Assembly (NCBI GenBank): GCA_016712565.1
Contig: JADJQU010000005.1
Coordinates: 1-64,000 of the forward strand
Direction: 5' to 3'
DNA from: Planctomycetota bacterium
GTDB taxonomy: Bacteria; Planctomycetota; UBA1135; GCA-002686595
DNA: 64,000 nucleotides
Part shown: positions 1 to 9,408 of the stretch, one piece after another
Numbering within the stretch: position 1 is the stretch's first letter
Layout of the letters: each line of letters begins with the position of its first letter
Notes under the pieces: generated by a model
What the model saw: only the letters and a program-made list of their open reading frames with translations
What the model was told of the DNA's origin: nothing
Database searches by the model: none
Translations under genes and position numbers: made by a program

Positions 1-1269
1 CTCGGCGATGCGTTGGCTATTGACCCGCAGGCGCGACTTGTCGAGCCGCACGAAGAGCCACAGGCCGCCGATGGAGGCCGCGGGCACCATCAGGATCGGG
101 CCCGCGAAGGGAATCAGGAACAGGAGGCTCGCCACGCTCCCGAAGGCCGCCAGGGCGGGGGCGTGGTGGCCCAGGAAACTGAAGCGTTGGCCCAGGTTCC
201 AGCGGCGGCGCGAGAAGGGGATGTCCAAGAGGCTGATGGCCGTGGCGAAGCCCGCGGCGGCGCCGAACAGGAGCGGCCCCACGAGGGGCACGAACTTGAG
301 CGGCAGGCAGAAGACCAGAAGCAGCAGGGCGAACAGGCTCGTGCGCACGCTGGTCCACAGGGTGACGATCTCGACCCCCACGGCCCACAGGAACCAGCGG
401 CCCCAGGAGCGGGCGATCCGGCCCCAGACCGCGAAGGGGAGCACCAGGGCGAGCGCGATCGAGGGCACGCTCCAGAGGAGGCCCGCGCCGGAGGTGAGGC
501 GCAGGGCCAGGAACCCCAGGGCGAGCGCCACGGCCGAGACGGCCGCCGTGTGGGCGGCGCAGCGCGCCACCGACCAGTCGGTCGGGCGCTGGGTTGCGTT
601 GCGCGGATCGACCCCGAACCAGCGCTGCTCGATGCGGCCCTGGACCTCGTCGAGGAACGGTCCCGAGATCGCCTCGTAGAACAGCGAGAAGGCGTACAGG
701 GCGGCGAAGAAGCCGATCACCAGGAACAGCAGCGCGCCCGAGAGCTTGGCCAGCAGCACGAAGGCCCAGGATTCGAGCACGAAGTCCAGGGCGCGCAGGT
801 ACCACGACACCTCGGGCCCCTGGATCCGTTCGCCCGTCTCCCGTGCGTACTCCACCAGGCGTTCGAACCCGTTCCAGGCCCAGGTGAACAGCGCCGCGAA
901 GGCCACGCTGGTGAGCACGAAGGGCGGCACGAGCCAGCGCTTGGTCCCGCGGGTCGTGGCCAGCAACGAAAGGCCCCGCGGCAACGCGGCGAAGCCCGCC
1001 GCCACGGCCCCGCGACCGGTCGCGGGCGCGGCGCCCCGGGCGAATTCACGGTCGGCCACGGCGCCCCGGCAGTGGGGGCAGAGCTCCTCCGGCGAGTCAT
1101 AGCCGCACAGCGCGCAGGGGACGACGATCGAGCGCAAGGGTGGGTGGCGAGTTGGAGTCTGGAAGCTGAGCGCGGGGGCCCCCTCCCGCGGCGGTTTCAG
1201 AAGCGCCGAAGGCGGGGCCGCCGCGGGGGCCGCCACCGGCTTCGCCGGGGCGGGCGGAGGCGCTACCAT
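1..1269 (-). CDS. EI24/CysZ-like membrane protein with N-terminal zinc ribbon (3' end cut by window edge)
   Basis: The reading frame runs off the left edge, so the C-terminus is missing. From an ATG at 1269 the product begins with an Ala/Pro-rich stretch. A short zinc ribbon follows (CALCGYD, then CPHC, near residues 53-70). Several hydrophobic helices come next, with the EI24/CysZ-type pattern of soluble segments between membrane spans and a conserved FVPLVGPLLFGAAAGF-like segment late in the protein. EI24 family members include the sulfate-related protein CysZ, but nothing here shows a transported substrate. The zinc ribbon fused ahead of the membrane domain is not typical of CysZ itself and may mediate interaction. 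The gene is divergent from the acyl-CoA dehydrogenase gene. The family call rests on hydrophobicity and motif resemblance. Confidence 0.7.
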   Translation of the reverse strand, partial: MVAPPPAPAKPVAAPAAAPPSALLKPPREGAPALSFQTPTRHPPLRSIVVPCALCGYDSPEELCPHCRGAVADREFARGAAPATGRGAVAAGFAALPRGLSLLATTRGTKRWLVPPFVLTSVAFAALFTWAWNGFERLVEYARETGERIQGPEVSWYLRALDFVLESWAFVLLAKLSGALLFLVIGFFAALYAFSLFYEAISGPFLDEVQGRIEQRWFGVDPRNATQRPTDWSVARCAAHTAAVSAVALALGFLALRLTSGAGLLWSVPSIALALVLPFAVWGRIARSWGRWFLWAVGVEIVTLWTSVRTSLFALLLLVFCLPLKFVPLVGPLLFGAAAGFATAISLLDIPFSRRRWNLGQRFSFLGHHAPALAAFGSVASLLFLIPFAGPILMVPAASIGGLWLFVRLDKSRLRVNSQRIAE

Positions 1270-1353
1270 ACCCGGCCCGACGACGCACCCCGGAGGATCC
1301 TCCTGGGGCTCCCCCTGCCCGGGCTCCCGTCCCGACCGCAACGGACCACTTCG

Positions 1354-2520
1354 ATGGCCTTCCAGCAACTCGACTACCTCCTCCTCGACGACCAGTTCAG
1401 CGAAGACGAACGCATGGTGCGCGACACCGTGCGTGCGTGGGTCACCGAGCGCTATTTGCCGCTGGCCATGGAGCACTTCGAGGCGGGCACGTTCCCCCTG
1501 GAGCTGACCCCCGAACTGGCCGAGCTGGGGGTTTTCGGCCCCACGGTGCCCCAGGAGTACGGCGGCGCCGGCATGAACAGCGTGGCCTACGGGCTGATCT
1601 GCCAGGAACTGGAACGCGGCGACTCGGGCCTGCGCTCCTACGTCTCGGTCCAGGGCTCCCTGGTCATGTACCCGATCTTCGCCTACGGCAGCGAGGCCCA
1701 GAAGAAGCGCTGGCTGCCGCTGCTCGCCTCGGGCAAGGCCATCGGCTGCTTCGGCCTGACGGAGCCCGACTTCGGCTCCAACCCCGGCGGCATGCTCACC
1801 ACGGCCAAGAAGACGGCCGACGGCTGGGTGCTCAACGGCCGCAAGATGTGGATCACGAACGGCACCGTCTCCGACGTGGCCGTGGTCTGGGCCCGGGCCG
1901 AGGAGGGCATCCTGGGCTTCCTGGTGGAACGCGGCGCCAAGGGCTTCTCGGCGCCCGAGCAGAAGCACAAGTTCTCCCTGCGGGCCTCGATCACCTCCGA
2001 ACTGGTCCTGGAGGACGTGCAGGTCGGCAAGGACGCCCTGCTGCCCAACGTCAAGGGACTCAAGGGCCCCCTGGGCTGCCTCAATCAAGCGCGCTACGGC
2101 ATCGCCTGGGGCGGACTCGGCGCGGCCTTCGCCTGCTTCGACGAGGCGCTGCAGTACTCCAAGTCGCGCATCGTCTTCGACAAGCCCCTGGCCGGGTTCC
2201 AATTGCCGCAGAAGAAGTTCGCCGACATGGGGACCCAGATCACCATGGCGCAATTGCTCGCCCTGCGGCTCGGCCGCCTGAAGGACGAGGGCCGCGCCAC
2301 GGCGGCGATGGTCTCCATGGCCAAGCGCAACAACGTGATGCTGGGCCTGGAGGTGGCGCGCACCTGTCGCGACATCCTGGGGGCCAACGGGATCAGCCTC
2401 GAGTACCAGGTGGGCCGCCACATGTGCAATCTGGAGTCCGTGGTCACCTACGAGGGCACCCACGACATCCACACCCTGGCGATCGGGCAGGAACTGACGG
2501 GCATTCCCGCGTTCCGCTAG
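1354..2520 (+). CDS. gcdH: Glutaryl-CoA dehydrogenase (acyl-CoA dehydrogenase family)
   Basis: This is a 388-residue flavoprotein. It should oxidise glutaryl-CoA to crotonyl-CoA with decarboxylation, in lysine/tryptophan or glutarate breakdown, passing electrons to ETF. The sequence matches the glutaryl-CoA dehydrogenase branch closely: CFGLTEPDFGSNPGGM near the flavin site, KMWITNG, KFSLRAS, the stretch GCLNQARYGIAWG, and the C-terminal YEGTHDIH holding the catalytic glutamate at about residue 367. The length is normal for the family. The start at 1354 was chosen because the family-like sequence begins at MAFQQLDYLL. The long upstream extension of the frame is arginine/proline-rich read-through of the divergent gene's antisense strand. 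The TAG stop at 2518-2520 coincides with the start of a small repeat (see 2517-2555). Confidence 0.93.
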   Translation: MAFQQLDYLLLDDQFSEDERMVRDTVRAWVTERYLPLAMEHFEAGTFPLELTPELAELGVFGPTVPQEYGGAGMNSVAYGLICQELERGDSGLRSYVSVQGSLVMYPIFAYGSEAQKKRWLPLLASGKAIGCFGLTEPDFGSNPGGMLTTAKKTADGWVLNGRKMWITNGTVSDVAVVWARAEEGILGFLVERGAKGFSAPEQKHKFSLRASITSELVLEDVQVGKDALLPNVKGLKGPLGCLNQARYGIAWGGLGAAFACFDEALQYSKSRIVFDKPLAGFQLPQKKFADMGTQITMAQLLALRLGRLKDEGRATAAMVSMAKRNNVMLGLEVARTCRDILGANGISLEYQVGRHMCNLESVVTYEGTHDIHTLAIGQELTGIPAFR

Positions 2521-2555
2521 GAGCCTGCGCCACGGATCTCCAGATCGTGGTACGG
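2517..2555. repeat. Fragment of CTAG-type intergenic repeat with hairpin
   Basis: The bases from the gcdH stop codon onward (TAGGAG, then GCGCCACGGATC) match the left end of the larger repeat at 61092-61368. They also form a small imperfect hairpin, CCACGGATCT against AGATCGTGG. It is probably a truncated member of the same family, cut short by the IS remnant that follows. It may also serve as a weak terminator for gcdH. Confidence 0.45.
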
Positions 2556-2590
2556 ACAGGCCGGTTCGGCACCGATGGATAGTCTGAGCC

Positions 2591-3350
2591 ATGGCACAGA
2601 CCTTCCACCCCTACGAGCCCGATCAGCCGCTGCTGTTCCCGCCGTCCCTTCGGGACTGGTTGCCGGACGAGCACCCGGCCCACTTCATCTCGGACACGGT
2701 CGATGAGCTCGACCTCTCCGCGTTCCATCGCAAGTACGAGGAGCGCGAAGATGGTCGCGGACAGCTCGCGTACCACCCCGCGCTGATGGTGAAGCTCTTG
2801 ATCTACTCCTACAGCGTCGGGCTGTTCTCCTCGCGCCGGATCGCCGCCGCGATCGAGGACCAGGTGGCGCTGCGGTACTTGGCCGCGGGTAACTTCCCGA
2901 GCCATCGCACGATCGCCCGCTTTCGGCTCGAGCACCTTGAGGAATTCCAGCGGCTGTTCGTCGAGGTCGTGCGCATCGCGCAGGCGTCGGGGCTGGTCAA
3001 GCTCGGCACGATCGCGGTCGACGGCACGAAGCAAAAAGCCAACGCGAGCAAGCACAAGGCGATGAGCTACGGGCGCATGAAGGAAGAGGCGCGCCGCCTG
3101 AAAGACGAGATCCGCCAGATCACGGACCTCGCGCGCAGCACCGACGAAGCGGAAGACGCGCAATTCGGCCCGGATTTTCGCGGCGATGAGCTTCCGGCTG
3201 AGCTGCGCCGCCGCAAGGACCGCCTGGCGACGATTCGCGCGGCAAAGAAGCGGCTGGAAGACGAGCAGGCCGAGGGCGGCGCCGGCACGAGCGGTCGAAG
3301 CGAAACCTGAAGGGCCCAACGGCAGCCGAAGGACAAGGCGCAGTCAGACA
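2591..3350 (+). pseudogene. Decayed IS1182-family transposase (N-terminal half, frameshifted)
   Basis: The intact 239-codon frame opens with FHPYEPDQPLLFPPSLRDWLP and continues with AHFISDTVDELDLSAF and GTIAVDGTKQKANASKHKAMSY. This is the standard N-terminal half of IS1182-family transposases, which are normally about 450-500 residues. It stops at 3310. The homologous sequence then continues in the other two frames: KPEGPNG near 3300-3320, then QPKDKAQSD near 3325-3350. So at least two indels have occurred. The catalytic C-terminal half is absent. No terminal inverted repeats were located. It is a dead remnant marking the edge of the accessory patch at 2521-5586. Confidence 0.85.
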
Positions 3351-4036
3351 GCCGGGGAAGAGGGGGGCGCTCGCCGCGCCGAGGAGCGCGGCGCCGTCGC
3401 GTGACGCCGGTGCGGCGGCGGCGAGGGCCGTGGCCAAACTTGGGCGCGGGGACGGCGGGCGCGGGCGCCGGGAGGCTGGGTGCGGCGGTCCCACCGAGCT
3501 TTGTGCGCGAGACATGGCCGGCGCGCCGTGTCGCGACGGCTCAAACTGAGGGGCCGGCGGCCCGGAACGGAAGGCGTCGTCGCCGTCGTGGTCAGGGCTC
3601 CTGGGCTTCCGGGGCTTCGCGCGTGGAGTGGACAGGCACGGTGGGCGCTCGTCTGCATGGCCCTGCCCAGGAGAAAAGCTCACTTGGTGGGAAATTCGCG
3701 GGACGTCTCAACGACCCCGCGGCTTGACGTGCCGGCACAAGATCCCGGACGCGAGCGACTGACCTCCACGCTGCCCGACCAGAGTGAACCGATCGCCGAG
3801 CGCTGTTGGCGATCCGTGCGCCCCGGGATGCCTGGGTATCGAGGCGGCGGGACGCCCCCGCTCGATTGGCTGATCAGCCCCGCTCCTAGTGGGGCGGCAG
3901 CCACTTGTCGGGAAGTGGAAATTTTGGTTTCCGTGAAATTCTCGGCCAATTCCCTGCACGCGAGCCCCTGGGGGGGGGGGTAGACTCCTTGAGACTTCAC
4001 GGGTGTAAGGCATCGAACAAGCAGGGGGAGACGTTC
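3351..4036. other. Gene-free stretch with a G11 homopolymer near its end
   Basis: No convincing coding sequence is seen in any frame. The open frames are arginine/proline-rich shadows. The last 150 bases drop in GC relative to the rest. An 11-base run of G lies at 3970-3980, about 57 bases upstream of the next start codon. No transposase C-terminal fragments are recognisable after 3350. Confidence 0.5.
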
Positions 4037-4723
4037 ATGTTCTCGACCACGCGCAGATGGGCTGGGCCTGTTCTTGGAGTGCTAGCACTGGCGATCGTTG
4101 TGTGGTTCTCGCGCTCTTTCACGGGAACTTCCCACGAGGAACTCCAAAATGTCGATGTGCCGAATTTGGCGAAGGCGAGTGAGGTTCCCGAAAATGCCCA
4201 GGGCGTTCTTGCTGTCGAGCCCGTAGATGGCGGGGAGGGACCCGGATCGTCGCGGCTGTCGACAGCCCTTGAGGCCAACCCGAGCGCGAATGACGAAGGG
4301 CACGCCACTCGTGAGGCAACAGTGAGGGAATTGGATGAACTCAGGGAGAGATTCGAAGTCGCATTGAATCAGAACACTCATGCAGCAGAGGGTGCTCTCG
4401 CTCTTCTTCGAAGGAGTATTATCCTCGACCTAGAGCGACAAGAGCGGTACTCACTGGTCTCAGCAGACGAGCACGTATCCATGGCGGGGGCAAAGGTCCC
4501 CGACGGTGAGCGACGGATACTCGCTGGTGGGAGGCTCTATGCATTTCAGGCACGAGAGTACCCCGCATTCGACGATGTTGGGTCCCTGTTCTTCAATCCA
4601 CCTGTCGACAAGAAGCCGGGGCATTACGCCCGGCCAGCGCTTTCTCCTGAATTAGTGTTGTCGATCATTGAGTGCTACTCGAAAGCGAGGCAGGGCCTGC
4701 AGCCGTCAGCGCTAGCGAAGTAG
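4037..4723 (+). CDS. Hypothetical membrane-anchored protein
   Basis: This is a 228-residue protein that I do not recognise. It has a short basic N-terminus (MFSTTRRW) and one hydrophobic segment at about residues 8-27, consistent with a signal anchor. A soluble region follows, with a predicted helical central part (around RELDELRERFEVALNQ) and a C-terminal part rich in polar residues. The start is supported by a purine-rich AGGGGGAGA ribosome-binding site 6 bases upstream of the ATG at 4037. Base composition is clearly lower in GC and codon use more relaxed than in neighbouring genes, which suggests transfer. It is followed after 33 bases by another exported-looking small protein, and the two may be cotranscribed. 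Confidence 0.6.
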   Translation: MFSTTRRWAGPVLGVLALAIVVWFSRSFTGTSHEELQNVDVPNLAKASEVPENAQGVLAVEPVDGGEGPGSSRLSTALEANPSANDEGHATREATVRELDELRERFEVALNQNTHAAEGALALLRRSIILDLERQERYSLVSADEHVSMAGAKVPDGERRILAGGRLYAFQAREYPAFDDVGSLFFNPPVDKKPGHYARPALSPELVLSIIECYSKARQGLQPSALAK

Positions 4724-4756
4724 CGGATTCCATGACTTCGAACAAAGAGACAAAAC

Positions 4757-5191
4757 ATGAAGATCCTGATCCTGGCTTGCCTGGCTGTGCTATCAAATCC
4801 TTGGTCCTATGGTGCCCCTGATCCGATGGGTGCGCTCGCACGTCCGGATGGCTGCAGCAAGCCCTGCCCCGATGACGTTGTCCACGCTGGCGTAGGGCCA
4901 TGGGCGATTACTGTGTTGTCCCACGGTCCCGGCAACGCCTACCCCACCTGCGAACCCTGCGCGGCACACCCGTGCGAAGCGGGTGTGCTGTACCAGTTCA
5001 TGGGGGGGCCGACAGAAAACTGGGCGTGGGAGTTTGGCGAGGAGTTCGGGGGTGGGACGGGCGGGACCGCCGCCTTTGGAAAACGAATCAAGACCCTATG
5101 TGACGCACCACCCGTAATTCTGTGGTTGTATTCGGGCCCCGAACTCGGCACCGTTCAAGCCATCTACGTCAATTGCCCTTGCCAGAACTAG
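4757..5191 (+). CDS. Small secreted cysteine-rich hypothetical protein
   Basis: This is a 144-residue protein with a clear signal peptide (MKILILACLAVLSNPWSYG). The mature part contains at least eight cysteines, in clusters such as CSKPCPDD, CEPCAAHPC and the terminal NCPCQN, and it is rich in glycine around GGGTGGTAAFG. The pattern suggests a disulfide-stabilised extracytoplasmic protein. I recognise no family or function. Its GC content is lower than the chromosomal average of the window, like that of the gene 33 bases upstream. Confidence 0.6.
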   Translation: MKILILACLAVLSNPWSYGAPDPMGALARPDGCSKPCPDDVVHAGVGPWAITVLSHGPGNAYPTCEPCAAHPCEAGVLYQFMGGPTENWAWEFGEEFGGGTGGTAAFGKRIKTLCDAPPVILWLYSGPELGTVQAIYVNCPCQN

Positions 5192-5586
5192 TGGCATGGT
5201 GATTGTCGGCGGGGGGGGCGTTACGGTCCGAATCGGTTCTCCTCCGACGCCAACCTGATGCGTAGGTCCTCGACCTCTGGCGGGAATCCCTGAGATCGAG
5301 GACAAGTGCATCTTCTGGAGTCAGGGACGCCGATGGGATTCGCAACCCGGGCCCGACCGTCCCGCACATCTGCAGGCATGTCCCAGGGTGGTGGAACAAG
5401 GAGCCGCGCGATTTCCACGTCAGGACCCGCGGCGCAAGTTCCTGCGCCGGACGCTGGGGAGGCGGGGATGACTCCCATGTGATGGGACGAATCGACTCGA
5501 TTCGCCCCGCTGTGCAGAATCCCCGTGCAGCCTCCCCCGGCCGGTGACTACCCTTCCCGCGTGCGGTCCTCCCGGCCGCGCGGACC
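5192..5586. other. Intergenic stretch, no gene seen
   Basis: About 395 bases separate the cysteine-rich small protein from the DUF2339 gene. No frame here shows protein-like composition, and no RNA gene or clear terminator hairpin was found. An eight-base G run lies near 5211. The composition returns to the high-GC chromosomal type toward the right side. Confidence 0.45.
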
Positions 5587-8500
5587 ATGGGAGAGGCATT
5601 CGTAGGTCTGATCTGCTTCGCCGTGCTCGGCGTGTTCGTGCTGCTCGGCATCGGGGCCGTGCGCGGCTGGATGGCCTTGTCGCGGACCTCGGAGCTCGAG
5701 CGTCGCCTCCGTCACGCGGAACAGGAGCTGCGCGCCCTGCGGGCCGCCCCGCCCGGCGAGGGTCCAGCCGGGTCGCGCGCCGCCGGGCCCGCGCCGGCCG
5801 CCGGCGTTGTGGCGCCCCCCCCGGTCTCGTCCCCGACGGCGCCTGCCCGACCCCCGACCCCCGCGGGGCCGCCCCGGGAGGGACCGGCGGCCGACACGCC
5901 CCGAGCCCCGACCGCGCCCGCGAACCCCGCCCGGGTTGCCCCGGCCCCCTCGCTGGGATCCGCTCCGGCGCCCGCGGGGGGGGAGTGGAGTTCGGACGCG
6001 GAGCACCGTCTCGCGAGACCCATTGGCGCCGCGTCGTTGTCCTCGCCGCCGCCGCCGCCGCCGTCTCAGCCGGGCCAGCCGGGCCGCGCCGCCCGGCCCA
6101 AGTTCGAATTGGAGCGCTGGCTCGGCGTGCGCGGCGCGGCCGTGCTCGGCGGCATTTCGCTGATCGTCGCGGGCTTCCTGTTCCTGCAGTACTCGATCGA
6201 CCGCGGCTGGGTCACGCCCGAGGTGCGGCTGATCGCCGGGGCCGTGACCGGCGGGGTGTGCCTGCTGGTCCAGCATTTCCTGCGCGGGCGCGGCTACGGG
6301 ATCCTCTCCAACTCCCTGACCGGCGCGGGACTCGTGATCCTCTACGCGGTCGCCTGGGCCGCGCACCGCATGTACGGCGTGCTGGAGTTCCTCCCGGCGT
6401 TCGCCGCCATGGTGGCGGTGACGGCGCTGTGCGGCGTGCTCTCCTATCGCTACGCCTCGCAGCTCGTGGCCGTGCTGGGCCTGATCGGCGGCTTCGCGAC
6501 TCCCGTGGCCCTCTCCACCGGCGCGGACCGGCCCCTGGGGCTGTTCGGGTACTCGCTGCTGCTCGACTTCGCCTTCCTGTTCGTGGCCCACAAGCGGCGC
6601 TGGCCGCGCATCGGCCTGGTGGCCTTGCTGTGCACCTTCGTGATCCAGGGACTGTGGATCGGCCGGCGCATGGACGGCGGCGACCTGCTGCTCGCCGTGG
6701 GCGTGCTGGCGGTCTTCGGGCTCCTGTTCGCGGTGGTTTCGGCCCTGCGACCCAAGGCCGAGCAGCGGCAGTGGTTCGCGCCCCAGGTCGCGGCCCTGGT
6801 CCTGCCCTTCGTCTACGCGCTCTACTTCGCGCAGCACGCGGAGTTCGGCCGCCACCTCGTCCCGCTGGCGCTCTTGGGAGCGGTGCTCTCGCTCACAGGC
6901 GGGGTCCTGGCTCAGCTTCAGGGCACCCCCTGGCTTTCCCTCGGCAGCGTGTCGGGCACCCTGGGGCTGGTGCTGGTTTGGACACTGCGCAGCGCGGGGC
7001 GGATGGACGCGTCCCTCGCCCTGGAGCTCACGGGCACCGTGGTGGGCCTGGCCGTGATCCAGCTCTGCTTGGCCGAATGGCAACACCGGCGTTCTCCCGG
7101 CGAGCGCGCGGCGGCGACCACCGCGGCCGTCGCCTGCACGGGACTGGCCTTCGCCCTGGCCATCGCCTGCGGCTTGGCCGAGGCCGTGCCGCTGATGCGC
7201 TGGATTCCCGCGGCCGCCCTCCTGCCGCTGGTCCTCCAGCGACTGCTGGCCCTGGGCGCGCCGGCCGTGGCGAGCTGCCTGGGCAGCCTGTGCGCCGGAG
7301 CCGGCCTCGCCGCCTGGGCGGTGGTGCACGCTGCCCCGACGCGGGATCCAAGCCCCCTGGGCCTGGGGTTGATCTTCCTCGGACTGGGGGCCCTGGTGCT
7401 CGCCGCGGCGCGCCGGCTGGGGGAGCTCGCGCGGCGGGCCGGGTTTTTCGCGGCGAGCTGCTTCTTGATGTCCGCCCTGGTCGCCCTGGCCGCGGGCGGC
7501 GCCGTGCCTCCCCCCCGCGCGGCAGCCTTCCTGCTGGTGCTCTTCGCCACGGGAGGCCTGCTGGCCCTCGCGGCGAACGGTGCGCGATCGGTGCTGCTGT
7601 TCGCGCTGGCCGTGCTGGGCACCCTGCTCGCCGGCGGCGCGAGCGATTCCGTGCGCATCGACGAGCTCGCGCAGCGGCCGGACTGGGCCCTGCAGCTTGG
7701 GGCCCTGGGCCTGGGCCTCGCGCTGTTCACCTTCTGGCCCTTCTTCGCGCCGGCGTCCATGGCCGCACGCGCCGGCCTGTGGCGCGTGGCCGCGGTGAGC
7801 CAGCTGCCGTGGTTCCTGGTGGCCCACGCGCTCTGGTCCGAGCGCCACGGCGGCCACTTCGGCGCGGCGATGCCCCTGGCGTTCGCGGCCTTCCTCGGCC
7901 TGTGCGCGCGCCTCCTGTGGAAGCGCGGCGAGCCCGAGGTGGACGCCGCGGCGCGCAGCGGGCTGTCCGATGCCGCGCGCCGCGAGGCATTGCGCACGCT
8001 GAGCTTCGCGCGCTGCTGGTACGGCTCCATGGCGCTTCTCTACGTGGGCCTCGCGCTGCCCCTGTACGTGGACCCGCGACTCGAGCGCTACGAGCTGCAC
8101 GGCCTGGCGGTCTCCGCGTCCCTGGCCTCTCTCTTCTGGATCGCCTGGTGGCAGCGTTCCGATCACCGCGGGCTCAAGTACCTGGCGGCCCTGTTGGGTG
8201 TGTGTGCCGCGATCCGACTGGGATCCTCGGCCCTGTTCGAATCCCACGCCGCCGCCGCCACGCGCGTGTTCAACGAGCGCGGCTATTGGGTGCTTCTGCC
8301 TGCCGTGGCGCTGATCGCCGCGGCCGTGCTCGTGAATCGACGGGAAGGCCCCCGTCTGCGCGGAGTGGAGGCGCGTTGGCTGCCCACGGGCCTGCTGCCC
8401 GCCACCGCGGCCCTCTCCGTGGCGGGACTCGCGCTCCTGTTCGCCTGGCTCAACATCGAGGTGGCCGACGCCTTCGCCGAGGAGTCCAGCGACGCCCAGC

Positions 8501-8808
8501 GGGTGCGCTGGAGCCTGCGCGGCGCGCCGGGGGTGGGGCTGGCGACCTCGATCGCCTGGGCCCTGATGGCTCTGGTGATCCTGGGCGTGGGCGTGGCGCG
8601 CAAGCTGGGCGCGCTGCGCTGGGCGAGCCTGGTGCTCTTCCTGGCCACCATCGCCAAGGTGTTCCTGCTGGATCTGGCGCACCTGCGCGGGCTCTTCCGC
8701 GTGGCGGCGATCCTGGGCCTCGCCCTGTCGCTGTTCCTGGTTTCCTTCCTCTATCAACGCTTCGTGTTCCGGCCGGCCAGGGCGGACCAGGAGCCGCAGT
8801 CCCGCTAG
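5587..8808 (+). CDS. DUF2339 multi-spanning membrane protein
   Basis: This is a 1073-residue protein. It begins with a single membrane helix, then a coiled-coil-like segment (RTSELERRLRHAEQELRAL) and a long Pro/Ala-rich linker. A DUF2339 body then starts around residue 175 (LERWLGVRGAAVLGGISLIVAGFLFLQYSI), with more than twenty successive hydrophobic helices to the C-terminus. DUF2339 proteins are large inner-membrane proteins of unknown role, and no catalytic motif is visible here. The length and layout are typical of the family. It is transcribed toward the MarR gene, which is convergent. The TAG stop is followed by a very GC-rich stretch. Confidence 0.88.
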   Translation: MGEAFVGLICFAVLGVFVLLGIGAVRGWMALSRTSELERRLRHAEQELRALRAAPPGEGPAGSRAAGPAPAAGVVAPPPVSSPTAPARPPTPAGPPREGPAADTPRAPTAPANPARVAPAPSLGSAPAPAGGEWSSDAEHRLARPIGAASLSSPPPPPPSQPGQPGRAARPKFELERWLGVRGAAVLGGISLIVAGFLFLQYSIDRGWVTPEVRLIAGAVTGGVCLLVQHFLRGRGYGILSNSLTGAGLVILYAVAWAAHRMYGVLEFLPAFAAMVAVTALCGVLSYRYASQLVAVLGLIGGFATPVALSTGADRPLGLFGYSLLLDFAFLFVAHKRRWPRIGLVALLCTFVIQGLWIGRRMDGGDLLLAVGVLAVFGLLFAVVSALRPKAEQRQWFAPQVAALVLPFVYALYFAQHAEFGRHLVPLALLGAVLSLTGGVLAQLQGTPWLSLGSVSGTLGLVLVWTLRSAGRMDASLALELTGTVVGLAVIQLCLAEWQHRRSPGERAAATTAAVACTGLAFALAIACGLAEAVPLMRWIPAAALLPLVLQRLLALGAPAVASCLGSLCAGAGLAAWAVVHAAPTRDPSPLGLGLIFLGLGALVLAAARRLGELARRAGFFAASCFLMSALVALAAGGAVPPPRAAAFLLVLFATGGLLALAANGARSVLLFALAVLGTLLAGGASDSVRIDELAQRPDWALQLGALGLGLALFTFWPFFAPASMAARAGLWRVAAVSQLPWFLVAHALWSERHGGHFGAAMPLAFAAFLGLCARLLWKRGEPEVDAAARSGLSDAARREALRTLSFARCWYGSMALLYVGLALPLYVDPRLERYELHGLAVSASLASLFWIAWWQRSDHRGLKYLAALLGVCAAIRLGSSALFESHAAAATRVFNERGYWVLLPAVALIAAAVLVNRREGPRLRGVEARWLPTGLLPATAALSVAGLALLFAWLNIEVADAFAEESSDAQRVRWSLRGAPGVGLATSIAWALMALVILGVGVARKLGALRWASLVLFLATIAKVFLLDLAHLRGLFRVAAILGLALSLFLVSFLYQRFVFRPARADQEPQSR

Positions 8809-8882
8809 CCCCCAGGGCGGGGCGGGCCCCACGAAGCTCTCCCCGGGCCGCCTCCACCGAGGGCGGGGGGTTGGGGCGCTCC

Positions 8883-9386
8883 TCAGGTCCGCGGAGCCTC
8901 TCGGTCGGCGTCCGGCGCTTCCGGGGGGCTCGGGTCGGTGAGTTCCTCGGCCAAGGCCTGCAGCAAGGCCCGCGCCGCCTCCGCGTCCGCGCCCGGAGTG
9001 CGCGCCAGCACCCGGCGCACCGCGGACTCGATGGTGGACGGATCGGCCGCGTCGAACTCGCGCCCGGCCTCCGTCAGTCCCACCAGCACGCGCCGACCGT
9101 CCAGCGGGTCGCTGCGGCGGCGAATCCAGCCCTTGGCCTCCAGGCGTTGCTGGATGCCCGTGAGGGTGCTCGGGTGGACGTGCAGGAGACGCGCCAGATC
9201 GCCGGCCGAAATTCCGGGAAATCGCCCCACGATGCGCAGCACCAGGCGCTGGGGCCCGCTGAGCCCCAGATCGCGGATCATGCGCTTGGAGCGCCGCTGC
9301 AGGGCGTGGTCCAGCTGCCACAGGGCCCGCAGGAAGTCGAGGTTCGGGCCCAGCTTGGGCGCCGGCGTCGGGGGCAGTGCCTTCAT
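8883..9386 (-). CDS. MarR-family transcriptional regulator
   Basis: This is a 167-residue protein with a winged helix-turn-helix in the centre. A helix bundle (LDFLRALWQLDHALQRRSKRM) is followed by LGLSGPQRLVLRIVGRFPGISAGDLARLL, the recognition region HPSTLTGIQQRLEAKGWI, and a wing with the MarR-type sequence RRSDPLDGRRVLVGLTEAG. The C-terminal tail is charged. It lies 22 bases downstream of otsB on the same strand, so it is probably the third gene of an otsA-otsB-marR unit. It may respond to a small ligand or stress. The target is not visible in the sequence. Confidence 0.85.
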   Translation of the reverse strand: MKALPPTPAPKLGPNLDFLRALWQLDHALQRRSKRMIRDLGLSGPQRLVLRIVGRFPGISAGDLARLLHVHPSTLTGIQQRLEAKGWIRRRSDPLDGRRVLVGLTEAGREFDAADPSTIESAVRRVLARTPGADAEAARALLQALAEELTDPSPPEAPDADREAPRT

Positions 9387-9408
9387 CGTGGGGGGCGGGC
9401 AGGCGCGC

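Noticed and set aside
3120..3683. A minus-strand frame of 187 codons over the IS remnant
   Set aside because: Low-complexity Ala/Arg/Pro sequence. The plus strand carries recognisable IS1182 transposase segments.
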